64,000 nt of DNA. It comes from Desulfurispirillum indicum S5 (lineage in GTDB: Bacteria; Chrysiogenota; Chrysiogenetes; Chrysiogenales; Chrysiogenaceae). The notes under the pieces are model-generated. The model ran no database searches, was not told the DNA's origin, and was given only the letters and a program-made list of their open reading frames with translations. The stretch covers positions 2,650,001-2,714,000 of the forward strand of contig NC_014836.1 in NCBI RefSeq assembly GCF_000177635.2, read 5' to 3'. Every line of letters starts with the position of its first letter. The first letter of the stretch is position 1. A program made the translations under genes and the position numbers. Below, one piece after another: positions 26,350-34,978 of this stretch.

Positions 26350-27441
26350 ATGGAAACAGATATCATATTCAGCGGAATGGAAAAGATTGCCCACAAAGTC
26401 CTGGCTGGCGAGCGCCTGGGGATGGCGGAGGCAGTGGAGCTCTATGACAGCCACAACCTTCTTGGCCTCGGCAGGATGGCTGACATCCTGAACCAGCGCA
26501 AAAGCGGCGGACGTGTCTATTTCAATCAGAATCGCCATATCAATCACACCAATGTCTGCGTGAATCGCTGCCGGTTCTGCGCTTTCGGCAAAGACGCCTC
26601 GGAGCACGACGCCTACACCATGTCCCTGGAGAAGGTACTGGAAGCAGCTGCCAAGGCGCCTTCCACCGTAACGGAATTCCATATCGTGGGTGGACTGCAT
26701 CCTGACCTGCCGTTTTCCTACTATACCCAGATGCTCAGCGCCCTGAAGAAGTCCTACCCCCACGTGCACCTGAAAGCATTTACGGCCGTGGAAATTGACT
26801 ACTTTGCCTCCCTGACCGGATTGCGGGTGGAAGAGGTGCTGGAGGAGCTTATTGATGCCGGACTCGGCAGCATGCCCGGCGGTGGGGCGGAGATCTTCGC
26901 CGAAGAGGTGCGCCAGCGCATCTGCCCGGAAAAAATCAGCGGGCAGCGCTGGCTTGATATCCATGAAACCGCCCATCGCCTGGGCATTCACACCAACGCC
27001 ACCCTGCTCTACGGCCACGTGGAGTCCTCTGCCGACCGCATCGACCACCTGGAGCGGCTGCGCCGCCTGCAGGACCGCACCGGCATGTTCCAGGCCTTCA
27101 TCCCCCTCGCCTTTCACTCGGAAAACACCGATATCGTCAAGCAGGGCACGACGGGTGTGGATGACCTCAAAACGCTGGCCATGGCCCGGATATACCTGGA
27201 CAACTTTGATCACATCAAGGCGTACTGGATCATGCTGGGTGAAGGCATAGCCCAGATCTCCCTCAGCTTTGGCGTCAACGACCTTGACGGCACTGTCGTC
27301 GAGGAAAAAATCACCCACGCTGCCGGTGCGAAAACCTCTGAAGCCATGGAGAAGGATCACCTGATCCACCTTATACGCAGCGCCGGCAAGATCCCCACCG
27401 AACGCACCACCCTCTATGAAATTCTGGAGGCTCAGCCGTGA
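26350..27441 (+). CDS. mqnE: Aminofutalosine synthase (radical SAM)
   Basis: 363 residues. It joins S-adenosylmethionine-derived adenosyl radical to 3-enolpyruvylbenzoate in the futalosine route to menaquinone. The radical-SAM motif CVNRCRFCAF and the downstream GGLHPDLPF and MPGGGAEIF segments fit MqnE rather than MqnC. The ATG at 26350 has AAGGAG 12 bases upstream; the frame extends 7 codons further without support. Menaquinone is the likely electron donor to the nitrate reductase in this window. The end overlaps amrB by 4 bases. Confidence 0.93.
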   Translation: METDIIFSGMEKIAHKVLAGERLGMAEAVELYDSHNLLGLGRMADILNQRKSGGRVYFNQNRHINHTNVCVNRCRFCAFGKDASEHDAYTMSLEKVLEAAAKAPSTVTEFHIVGGLHPDLPFSYYTQMLSALKKSYPHVHLKAFTAVEIDYFASLTGLRVEEVLEELIDAGLGSMPGGGAEIFAEEVRQRICPEKISGQRWLDIHETAHRLGIHTNATLLYGHVESSADRIDHLERLRRLQDRTGMFQAFIPLAFHSENTDIVKQGTTGVDDLKTLAMARIYLDNFDHIKAYWIMLGEGIAQISLSFGVNDLDGTVVEEKITHAAGAKTSEAMEKDHLIHLIRSAGKIPTERTTLYEILEAQP

Positions 27442-28232
27442 CCATTCGCCAAAGTGCCGTGGCGGGAATGTTCTACCCTGACAACCCCCGGGAGATCAGA
27501 GCCTTTCTCGACCATCATATGGCTGCTGCCACAGCACCCGTTGATGCCTGTGCCGTGGTGGTCCCCCATGCCGGGTGGATCTATTCTGGCCAGCTGGCGG
27601 CTCAGGTGCTGGCACGTGTGAGGGTGCCAGACACCGTGGTGATTATCGGGCCGAACCACACGGGCCTTGGCTCAGCCATCTCCATCTTTCCACCCGGCCT
27701 GTGGCGCACTCCGGTGGGCGATATCCCCGTTTCACCCCACGCCCGGACCCTGGCGGCACGCCTTGGCCTGACCTGCGACACCGCCGCCCACCAGCGCGAA
27801 CACAGCCTGGAGGTCCTGCTGCCCATGCTGCACTACCGCAACCCCAGCCTGCAGATAATTGCCATAACTGTAGCAGGCGGCTCCCCGGAGGACGCCCGGG
27901 AACTGGCCCACACTCTGGAGGCAGAATTTCAGGGAGAAGACGTTCTGCTGCTGGCTTCCTCGGACATGAACCACTTTGAGTCTCAAGCCGTCTCTGACCG
28001 CAAGAATGCCCTGGCCATGGAGCGCATCGCGGCCCTGGACAGTCCCGGCCTGCTGGAAGTGGTGAATCGCCACAGAATCAGCATGTGTGGTGCCTTCCCC
28101 GTTGCCGTCGCCCTGGAAAACGCCCTGCTGCGCGGGGCTTCCCATGCCAGCCTGGTGGGCTATACCGACTCCGCCGCCGTAAGTGGCGACCATGATTCCG
28201 TGGTGGGATATGCAGGGTATATTCTGGCATAG
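27438..28232 (+). CDS. amrB: MEMO family protein (AmmeMemoRadiSam system B)
   Basis: 264 residues. A Memo-type protein related to extradiol dioxygenases: AVAGMFYPDNP at the start, VVPHAGWIYSG, IIGPNHTGLG, EHSLEVLLP and SSDMNHFE supply the His-rich site. In many bacteria it is encoded with an AMMECR1 protein and a radical SAM protein. Here its only radical-SAM neighbour is mqnE, with which it is translationally coupled through GTGA. The function of the family is not established. Confidence 0.9.
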   Translation: MTIRQSAVAGMFYPDNPREIRAFLDHHMAAATAPVDACAVVVPHAGWIYSGQLAAQVLARVRVPDTVVIIGPNHTGLGSAISIFPPGLWRTPVGDIPVSPHARTLAARLGLTCDTAAHQREHSLEVLLPMLHYRNPSLQIIAITVAGGSPEDARELAHTLEAEFQGEDVLLLASSDMNHFESQAVSDRKNALAMERIAALDSPGLLEVVNRHRISMCGAFPVAVALENALLRGASHASLVGYTDSAAVSGDHDSVVGYAGYILA

Positions 28233-28258
28233 TCAGGGACAAAGCTTTGGTGTATACT
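28230..28258 (+). promoter_or_regulatory. Sigma-70-type promoter for hsp20-lon
   Basis: TAGTCA, 17-base spacer and TATACT, about 30 bases before the hsp20 ATG. It overlaps the end of amrB. No CIRCE element was seen. Confidence 0.4.
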
Positions 28259-28289
28259 GCGCGATCAAGTTACAGATTATGGTGAACGC

Positions 28290-28712
28290 ATGAGTGTGTT
28301 GCATTTTCAGCTTCTCATGGAAAACGGAGAAGATATGACGCCCCAGTCATCATATCTGGCCCGTCACTTCGGGAATACCGGTTTTCCCCCAATGGATATC
28401 TTTGAGACCAGCGAAGCCTATTTCCTGGAAATCGATCTGCCAGGCGGCATTGATCCGCAACAGGTCAACCTGAGCTATGGGGCGGGCAACCTGGTTATCC
28501 GGGGGAAACTGCCTCATCCGGCGCTGCCCGAGGGCGGACGCTACCTGCAGGTGGAGCGCCAGGCGGGACAGTTTCACCGCGTTGTGCATCTGAGTGCGCC
28601 GGTGCGCCCGCGCGACATATCCACCCGCTATGACCTGGGGGTTCTCACCATCACCATACCCAAAGAACACCATTACGAAATACAGATAGAGGAGCATTAT
28701 GCAGGACAATAA
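28290..28712 (+). CDS. Small heat shock protein, Hsp20 family
   Basis: 140 residues. An alpha-crystallin domain occupies about 35-130: PPMDIFETSEAYFLEIDLPG at its start and GVLTITIPK, the A-x-x-x-n-GVL-type motif, at its end. It is an ATP-independent holdase for unfolding proteins. The stop lies inside the start of lon (14-base overlap), tying a holdase to the main stress protease in one message. Confidence 0.9.
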   Translation: MSVLHFQLLMENGEDMTPQSSYLARHFGNTGFPPMDIFETSEAYFLEIDLPGGIDPQQVNLSYGAGNLVIRGKLPHPALPEGGRYLQVERQAGQFHRVVHLSAPVRPRDISTRYDLGVLTITIPKEHHYEIQIEEHYAGQ

Positions 28713-31182
28713 CCATCAGCGGGACGATGAACACAGCGATCATCAGGAGCATGTGCCCGAAACAGGCGCAAACACCGATGAGAAAACCGCCAGTCTGGAA
28801 GTGACTGAGGAGGCTCTGCTGGCCAATATCCCAACGGTCATGCCCCTGCTTCCCATTCGGGATATCGTCGTCTACCCCTTTATGTTGCTGCCCCTGTTCA
28901 TCGGCAGGGATCTTTCGGTAAATGCCGTCAATAAAGCGCTTTCCAGCAATCGATACGTCTTCCTTTCCACCCAGAAAGATCCGAGCCAGGAGAACCCCCA
29001 GGAAAACGACCTGTACCGGACCGGCACCGTGGCATCCATCATACGTATGCTGCGCCTTCCCGATGGACGGGTAAAAGTGCTGGTACAGGGATTGCGCAAG
29101 GGCGTGATCGAGCAGTTTTTTGCCCGTGAAGGCTACCATGAAGTGGAGGTGCGCCAGTTCGACGACCTGCAGGTGAACACCAGCGGCGTGCGTACGGAAG
29201 CCCTTATCCGCAATGTCAAAGAGCACCTCGGCCAGATGGTACAGTACGGGCGCATGATCCTGCCCGATGTCCTGGCGCTCATTGACTCCATGGATGATCC
29301 GGGCAAACTGGCCGATATCGTGGCCGCCAACATGTCACTCAAGGTGGAAGACGCCCAGGAAGTGCTGGCGGAACCCCATCCGGTCAAGCGCCTGCGCCGC
29401 GTCTACGACCTGCTGTCCAAGGAGCTCAAGCTGCTTGACATGCAGATGAAGATTCAGACGGAAGCCAAAGGCGAAATGGACAAGCTGCAGCGGGAGTACT
29501 ACCTGCGCGAACAGCTCAAAGCCATTCAGAAGGAGCTGGGAGACACTGACGATGTGGGCGAAGAGGTGCGGGAGCTGGAAGAGAAGATCAGCAAGGCCGG
29601 CATGCCCAAGGATGTCCACAAGGAGGCCATGAAACAGCTGGGGCGCTATCGCCGCATGCATCAGGACGCCTCCGAAGCCAATATCATCCGCACCTACCTG
29701 GAGTGGCTCATCGAAATCCCCTGGAAAAAGAAGACCAAGGATAACCTGGACCTGAAAAAAGCCATGCAGATCCTCAACGAAGACCACTTCGGGCTGCAGG
29801 ACATCAAGGACCGCATTGTTGAATACCTGGGTGTCAAGAAGCTCAAGCCCGACATGAAAGGGCCCATCATCTGCTTCGCCGGACCTCCGGGAACCGGCAA
29901 AACCTCCCTGGGCAAATCCATTGCACGCGCCCTGGGACGCAAGTTCGTGCGCATCTCCCTGGGAGGCGTGCGCGATGAGGCGGAAATTCGCGGCCACCGT
30001 CGCACCTACGTGGGCGCCATGCCGGGCAAGATCGTACAGGGCATGAAGACGGCCGGAACCGTCAACCCCCTGTTCATGCTGGATGAGATTGACAAGCTGG
30101 GATACGACTACAAGGGCGACCCCTCCAGCGCCATGCTGGAAGTGCTGGACCCCGAACAGAACAACAGCTTCCAGGACCACTACATCGGCCTGCCCTACGA
30201 CCTCAGCGGTGTCATGTTCATCTGCACCGCCAATAATGTGCACTCCATCCCGGCCGCTCTGCGCGACCGCATGGAGATCATTGAGCTCTCCAGCTACACC
30301 GAAGAGGAAAAGCTGCAGATCGCCCGCAAGTACCTGATTCCCCGCCAGATGGAAGCCAACGGCATCAGCGAAGAGTATATCAACCTCTCCCAGGAAGCCC
30401 TGGAACAGGTGGTACGCCAGTACACCCGCGAAGCGGGACTGCGCAACCTGGAACGGGAACTGGGAAAGCTGTGCCGCAAGGTGGCGAAAAAAGTCGCCGA
30501 TGGCCACAGAAAGATCCACCGCATCAGCGTCACCAACCTCCACCACTACCTGGGCACGCCAAAGTTCCTGCCCGATGAGGAGAACAAGGAAGACAATATC
30601 GGCGTGGTCAATGGCCTGGCCTGGACCCAGGTGGGCGGAGAAATCCTCCTGGTGGAAGTCGCCAGCATGTCGGGCAAGGGAAATCTGATGCTCACCGGGC
30701 AACTGGGAGATGTCATGAAAGAGTCTGCCCACGCGGCCCTGACCTATGCCAAGCACCTGGCCCTGGAGCTGAAGCTGAAAACGGATATTTTCAGCAAACG
30801 TGACTACCACGTGCACGTGCCGGCGGGAGCCATACCCAAAGACGGGCCCAGCGCAGGCATCACCATCGCCACGGCCATCGTCAGCGACATCTGCCGCATT
30901 CCCGTACGCCATGACGTGGCCATGACCGGTGAAATCACCATCCGCGGCAATGTCCTGCCCATCGGCGGGCTGAAGGAAAAGGCCCTGGCAGCTGCCCGTG
31001 GAGACATCAGAACCATTATCATACCCAAAGGCAACGAAAAGGACCTGCGCGATATTCCCAAAAAGATACGCGATACACTGACGATACATGTGGTCAAGCA
31101 CGTGCGGGAAGTGCTGGAAATAGCGCTGACCGAACCACTTGATTCGGTGGTACATGAGGATACAGAAGCGCCGGAGAGCTAA
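28699..31182 (+). CDS. lon: ATP-dependent protease Lon
   Basis: 827 residues, a LonA-type soluble protease. The N-terminal substrate domain starts at PLLPIRDIVVYPFM (near 50) after a charged 45-residue extension. The AAA module has Walker A GPPGTGKTS starting at residue 395 and Walker B FMLDEIDK. The protease domain carries the catalytic Ser718 in KDGPSAGI and a Lys about 43 residues later in GGLKEKALAA. AGAGGAG precedes the ATG, which lies in the end of hsp20. It degrades damaged and regulatory proteins. Confidence 0.97.
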   Translation: MQDNNHQRDDEHSDHQEHVPETGANTDEKTASLEVTEEALLANIPTVMPLLPIRDIVVYPFMLLPLFIGRDLSVNAVNKALSSNRYVFLSTQKDPSQENPQENDLYRTGTVASIIRMLRLPDGRVKVLVQGLRKGVIEQFFAREGYHEVEVRQFDDLQVNTSGVRTEALIRNVKEHLGQMVQYGRMILPDVLALIDSMDDPGKLADIVAANMSLKVEDAQEVLAEPHPVKRLRRVYDLLSKELKLLDMQMKIQTEAKGEMDKLQREYYLREQLKAIQKELGDTDDVGEEVRELEEKISKAGMPKDVHKEAMKQLGRYRRMHQDASEANIIRTYLEWLIEIPWKKKTKDNLDLKKAMQILNEDHFGLQDIKDRIVEYLGVKKLKPDMKGPIICFAGPPGTGKTSLGKSIARALGRKFVRISLGGVRDEAEIRGHRRTYVGAMPGKIVQGMKTAGTVNPLFMLDEIDKLGYDYKGDPSSAMLEVLDPEQNNSFQDHYIGLPYDLSGVMFICTANNVHSIPAALRDRMEIIELSSYTEEEKLQIARKYLIPRQMEANGISEEYINLSQEALEQVVRQYTREAGLRNLERELGKLCRKVAKKVADGHRKIHRISVTNLHHYLGTPKFLPDEENKEDNIGVVNGLAWTQVGGEILLVEVASMSGKGNLMLTGQLGDVMKESAHAALTYAKHLALELKLKTDIFSKRDYHVHVPAGAIPKDGPSAGITIATAIVSDICRIPVRHDVAMTGEITIRGNVLPIGGLKEKALAAARGDIRTIIIPKGNEKDLRDIPKKIRDTLTIHVVKHVREVLEIALTEPLDSVVHEDTEAPES

Positions 31183-31672
31183 CCGGCAGAGAGTCTACCT
31201 GCGACTGTGGCGACGGCGACTGCGCCCCTATGTGGATTTGCGAGGGTGGTACCAGCGCATCATCCACCTGGACGCGCCTCCCAAAAAGATTGCAATTTCC
31301 TTTGCAATAGGGGTATATATTGCATTTATCCCTCTGCTTGGTGTGCAGACGGCTTTGTCCATTGCGCTTTCATGGCTGTTGCGCCTGAACGTGGTAGCCG
31401 TTGTCTCCGGGTCGCTGTTCACCAATCCGGTGACTTTCGTCCCCCTTTTGTGGATAAGCTTTCACGCCGGAATGCTGGTCTATCCCTATGGAGAAAACCA
31501 GGAGTTTGAGTGGACCTCCCTGGGCATGGACAATGCCCTTGAGGTGATGAAGCCCTATCTGATTCAGCTTCTGATCGGGCTTGGAGTGGTAGGGCTGTGC
31601 TGTGCAGCGGCTTCATATTTTTTGACTTTGTTTCTTATAAAGCGTTATCGGGAGCACCATGAAGGCAAGTAG
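31154..31672 (+). CDS. DUF2062 membrane protein
   Basis: 172 residues. A basic N-terminus is followed by DAPPKKIAISFAIGVYIAFIP and the LGVQT and FTNPVTFVPL motifs typical of DUF2062, with about three membrane helices. The function is unknown. The ATG at 31154 (GGTGG upstream) is preferred to a TTG 15 bases earlier; both overlap the end of lon. The stop overlaps the start of the ATPase gene by 14 bases. Confidence 0.82.
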   Translation: MRIQKRRRANRQRVYLRLWRRRLRPYVDLRGWYQRIIHLDAPPKKIAISFAIGVYIAFIPLLGVQTALSIALSWLLRLNVVAVVSGSLFTNPVTFVPLLWISFHAGMLVYPYGENQEFEWTSLGMDNALEVMKPYLIQLLIGLGVVGLCCAAASYFLTLFLIKRYREHHEGK

Positions 31673-32594
31673 TGGACAACAGACCAAAATTCTGGCTATC
31701 GGCGGCGGCAAAGGAGGGGTCGGCAAAACCCTGATATCATCCAACATCGCTATACTGCTGGCCAAATACGGCAAGCGCACTATCGTCATAGACGCTGATT
31801 TTGGCTGCAGTAACCTGCATACCTGCCTGGGAATGGGGAAACCCGACCGTTCCCTGGCGGATTTTGTTTCCAAGCCAGCTCGTATCAGTGATATGGAAGA
31901 TGTCGCCGTTGAAACACCTTATCCCAATCTGCGGCTCATTTCCGCCCACGTGGACGTAACGCCGCTTATCAACATGCACCATGCCACGAAAGGCAAGTTC
32001 ATACGCTCCGTCCAGAAGCTCAAGGCCGATTACGTCATTCTTGACCTGGGCGCAGGCAGCACCCAGGATCGCATTGACATGTTCCTGACAGCTGACTGGG
32101 GCGTCGTGGTGGTAACACCGGAACCCACCAGCGTGGAAAACGTCTACAGCTTTCTGAAAAACTGTATTTTCCGCATGACCATGGAACTGTTCAAGGGGAA
32201 CTCCGTTATTACCGATATACTGAAGAAGTACGCCGAGAACCCTCAACAGACCTTCAAGACCCGCCATCTCATTGAGGAGATCGGGGAGTTCCGGCCGGAA
32301 ATGGCTGAAAAGCTGCAGAACACCCTGAAGGAAGTCCGTCCACTGATCATCATGAACATGGTCCGTGAAGACGGTGACCGCAGGGTCGGACAGGGCCTGG
32401 AGGAGATCATCCGCAAGTACCTGCTGCTGGAAGCGAAGTTTATCGGCTACCTGCCCTACGACATGGCCGTGGTACAGCATATGCGCGAAGCTCGTCCCGT
32501 GGCGGCAGCCGATGAGAACGCCACTTCCGTGAAGTCGCTCAAGAATATCGTCGGTCAGATCAATTTCATGAATAAAAACAGCGAAACACCGTAG
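31659..32594 (+). CDS. ParA/MinD/FlhG-family ATPase
   Basis: 311 residues. The deviant Walker A GGGKGGVGKTLISSN (with the signature Lys), IDADFGCSNLHTCLG (switch I / A-prime) and DLGAGSTQD (switch II) identify a ParA/MinD dimeric ATPase. A charged insert (about 170-220, including KKYAENPQQTFKTRHLIEE) sets it apart from MinD and resembles the FlhG-like orphan group. No MinC or FlhF gene is adjacent. The next gene, 13 bases on, is the CheW-CheZ fusion, so a role in placing chemotaxis or flagellar components is plausible but inferred. Confidence 0.85.
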   Translation: MKASSGQQTKILAIGGGKGGVGKTLISSNIAILLAKYGKRTIVIDADFGCSNLHTCLGMGKPDRSLADFVSKPARISDMEDVAVETPYPNLRLISAHVDVTPLINMHHATKGKFIRSVQKLKADYVILDLGAGSTQDRIDMFLTADWGVVVVTPEPTSVENVYSFLKNCIFRMTMELFKGNSVITDILKKYAENPQQTFKTRHLIEEIGEFRPEMAEKLQNTLKEVRPLIIMNMVREDGDRRVGQGLEEIIRKYLLLEAKFIGYLPYDMAVVQHMREARPVAAADENATSVKSLKNIVGQINFMNKNSETP

Positions 32595-32607
32595 GCGAGG
32601 GGGGATC

Positions 32608-34935
32608 ATGACGACTCTGGAGCGCCAGCACCACGCGAGATCCGAAGAGCAGGAAAATATGGACAGCACCCTGCAGTTAGTTGGTTTCAAGCTGGGTGAA
32701 GAAGAGTACTGTATAGATATTCACAATATCCAGGAAATCAACAAGCGCATGCACATCACCCGAGTGCCCAAAAACCAGCCCTTCGTCAAGGGAGTCATCA
32801 ACCTCCGCGGCAAGGTTATCTGCGTTATTGATCTGCGCAAGCGCTTTGGCCTTCCCGACAACTTCGACAACGACACCCGCATCATGGTGATCGATCTGGC
32901 CCATGAAACCATGGGATTCGTTGTGGACAGCGTGACAGAGGTCATACGAATTCCCGTGAACCGGGTTGACCCCACCCCACCTCTGATCGGACACATCAGC
33001 AACGAGTATCTGCTGGGCGTCGGCAAAACCGACAAGCGCCTGCTGATCATCATAGATCTCAACCGCGTTGTCGGCTTCAAAAACGAGAGTGGCCGCTACT
33101 ATGAGAGCGAGCTTGAACGCAAGATAAAACGCGGGCAGGGAACCGCGATTGAAGAGTTCGTCGCTGTCCCGAAATCCGAGCCCAAGGCCGCCAAGCCAGC
33201 CCCCACACCCGCACCGCAGACGCCAGTGGCAACTGCCATGGCCCCCGTGGAGGAAAGCACTCCTTCCAAACCAGCCCTCAGTGAAGACGAACTGGATAAC
33301 CTTGATGATCTGATTGCCCTGGAGCTGAAGAAGCGCGAAGCCGAAGATGCCCAGAGACTGGCACAGCAGGTAGAAACCACCCCGAAAGGTGCCAGAGGCG
33401 GCGAAGAGGTTGTCAGCCTCCCTGCCGAAGAACAGGACGATCTTGACCAGCTGATCGCGATGGAACTCAAGAAGCGTGAAGCCGAAGACGCCCGAAGGCT
33501 GGCACAGCAGCCAGAGGAAGAACCTGAGGAAGAATTTCCCCAGATGGGCGAAGAGCTCTCCAGCCTGCCCGCCGAGGAACTGGATGATCTTGACCAGCTG
33601 ATCGCGCTGGAACTCAAGAAACGCGAAGCTGAAGACGCCCAGAGGCTGGAAAAGCTCCAGCAGATAGAACAGGAAGAGCCTGAAGAGGAAATGCCTTCCG
33701 ACGACGGCACCCAGCGCATAGATGAGCTGATTGCCCTGGAACTGAAAAAACGCGAAGCCGAAAACGCACGTCGTCTGGCGGAGCTCGCCGAAGCAGAGGC
33801 TGCCGGAAAAAAGCCTGAACCACCGGGGGCGCCAAGCGAGCCTCAAGCCTCGGTGGAAGTTGAGGAATTGCCCGGGCCTGCCGCCGAGGTACCGCCGATA
33901 TCTCCCGCTGCGCAGACAGCATCAGTATCCCCGGATCACAACGCCGTTCTCGATGGAGTGATGGGCGAACTCTCCCGTCAGCAGGCCGAACTGGAAAAAA
34001 TCATGGGGGAAACCTCCATGCGCATCAGTGAAGACGAGCTGGAGGAACTGGATACCCCCGATTCCCTCGCCGCTGAGCTTGAAGACCTGGACAGTATCCT
34101 GAACTCCGTTGAAAAGCAGGACATCGCCAGTGAGAACGGTGAGGACGAGTGGAATATCGAAACCGCCTTCCGCTGGCCGGGCACAGTACCCGGCCGCTTT
34201 GAAGAAGACTTTGTCCCGGAGCCCCTGGAAGACATCCTGGACAAGGCGGACGAGCCGCAAAGTCCTGAAGAAACTGAAAAAAAAAAGCCCGTAGCGGGCC
34301 GTGAGGATACCGAGCAGGAAGTGTCGCTCTACCTGGACGAACTCCTGGCAGGCAGCTTTTCCTCCGACTTCCATGGCGATCCCGAAATCGGCATGCTTCT
34401 TTCGCGCATCCAGTCGCTGCTCATTGCCAGTGAAGTGACTATCAATACCGCCAGGGAAGAAGTTCCCGCCATCATCTCCGCGCTCTATGACAGCAGCAAA
34501 TACGCTGAACGCAGCACCAACCGGATCCTTGATCTTTCCGAGAAGATACTGCAGAGCAATAACGCCTTTCAGGACGAATTCACCGAAACCCGCGCCCAGT
34601 TTGGCAGCCTTGACAGCCAACAACGCCTGGAGAAAGTCCATGCACTGGTCAAGGATGTGGATCAGTCCATTGACCACGTCTTTAACATCATGGGCGCCAT
34701 GGAATTCCAGGACATCACCAAACAGCGTATCCAGAAGCTCAGCAAGAAGCTGCGCGACTTCAAGGCCACGCTGGCCGACATGGATTCCCTGATCCCCCTT
34801 GGTGTGCAGACATCAGCCTCTCAGCCAACGGCCCAGGAACCGTTCCCCTTCAGGCGGCCCGCTGAAGAGGAAGCCAAAATCGAGCGGGACCAGCACGCCG
34901 TCAACTCCCTGCTGCGCGAACTGGGCATTGAATAA
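32608..34935 (+). CDS. CheW-repeat-CheZ chemotaxis fusion protein
   Basis: 775 residues. Residues 20-160 are a CheW coupling domain (QLVGFKLGEEEYCIDI, VINLRGKVICVIDLR). Residues 190-400 hold four copies of a repeat with core LIALELKKREAEDAQRL (about 231-253, 279-300, 328-349, 372-392) separated by acidic linkers. Residues 440-565 are acidic and low complexity. Residues 570-722 resemble the long CheZ helices, with QDITKQ (701-706) matching the QDLTGQ catalytic Asp/Gln of CheZ, the CheY-P phosphatase. The C-terminal DQHAVNSLLRELG (761-773) resembles the CheY-binding tail of E. coli CheZ (DQVDDLLDSLGF). GGGGGG precedes the ATG. An A10 run with hairpin at 34277-34299 is a candidate frameshift site. 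Domain calls are from motifs, not searches. Confidence 0.8.
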   Translation: MTTLERQHHARSEEQENMDSTLQLVGFKLGEEEYCIDIHNIQEINKRMHITRVPKNQPFVKGVINLRGKVICVIDLRKRFGLPDNFDNDTRIMVIDLAHETMGFVVDSVTEVIRIPVNRVDPTPPLIGHISNEYLLGVGKTDKRLLIIIDLNRVVGFKNESGRYYESELERKIKRGQGTAIEEFVAVPKSEPKAAKPAPTPAPQTPVATAMAPVEESTPSKPALSEDELDNLDDLIALELKKREAEDAQRLAQQVETTPKGARGGEEVVSLPAEEQDDLDQLIAMELKKREAEDARRLAQQPEEEPEEEFPQMGEELSSLPAEELDDLDQLIALELKKREAEDAQRLEKLQQIEQEEPEEEMPSDDGTQRIDELIALELKKREAENARRLAELAEAEAAGKKPEPPGAPSEPQASVEVEELPGPAAEVPPISPAAQTASVSPDHNAVLDGVMGELSRQQAELEKIMGETSMRISEDELEELDTPDSLAAELEDLDSILNSVEKQDIASENGEDEWNIETAFRWPGTVPGRFEEDFVPEPLEDILDKADEPQSPEETEKKKPVAGREDTEQEVSLYLDELLAGSFSSDFHGDPEIGMLLSRIQSLLIASEVTINTAREEVPAIISALYDSSKYAERSTNRILDLSEKILQSNNAFQDEFTETRAQFGSLDSQQRLEKVHALVKDVDQSIDHVFNIMGAMEFQDITKQRIQKLSKKLRDFKATLADMDSLIPLGVQTSASQPTAQEPFPFRRPAEEEAKIERDQHAVNSLLRELGIE
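34277..34299. promoter_or_regulatory. A10 slippery run plus hairpin inside cheWZ
   Basis: Ten A residues (34277-34286) are followed by GCCCG-TAG-CGGGC (34287-34299). In the sense frame the heptamer A AAA AAG (34281-34287) is in dnaX phase. A -1 shift gives five codons and UGA at 34302. On the minus strand the same bases read as a GC hairpin with ten T residues, a good intrinsic terminator for antisense RNA. Confidence 0.4.
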
Positions 34936-34978
34936 AACGATAGAGCACAGAGAAAACTGAACAAAGGATAGAACACCC

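Noticed and set aside
29335-31155. 606-residue minus-strand frame
   Set aside because: Mirror frame of lon caused by GC-rich third positions; rich in His, Gly and Phe with no domain.
33280-33790. Repetitive DNA in cheWZ as a mobile or tandem DNA repeat
   Set aside because: Copies are similar in protein but drifted in DNA and separated by different linkers, so they are protein repeats under selection.
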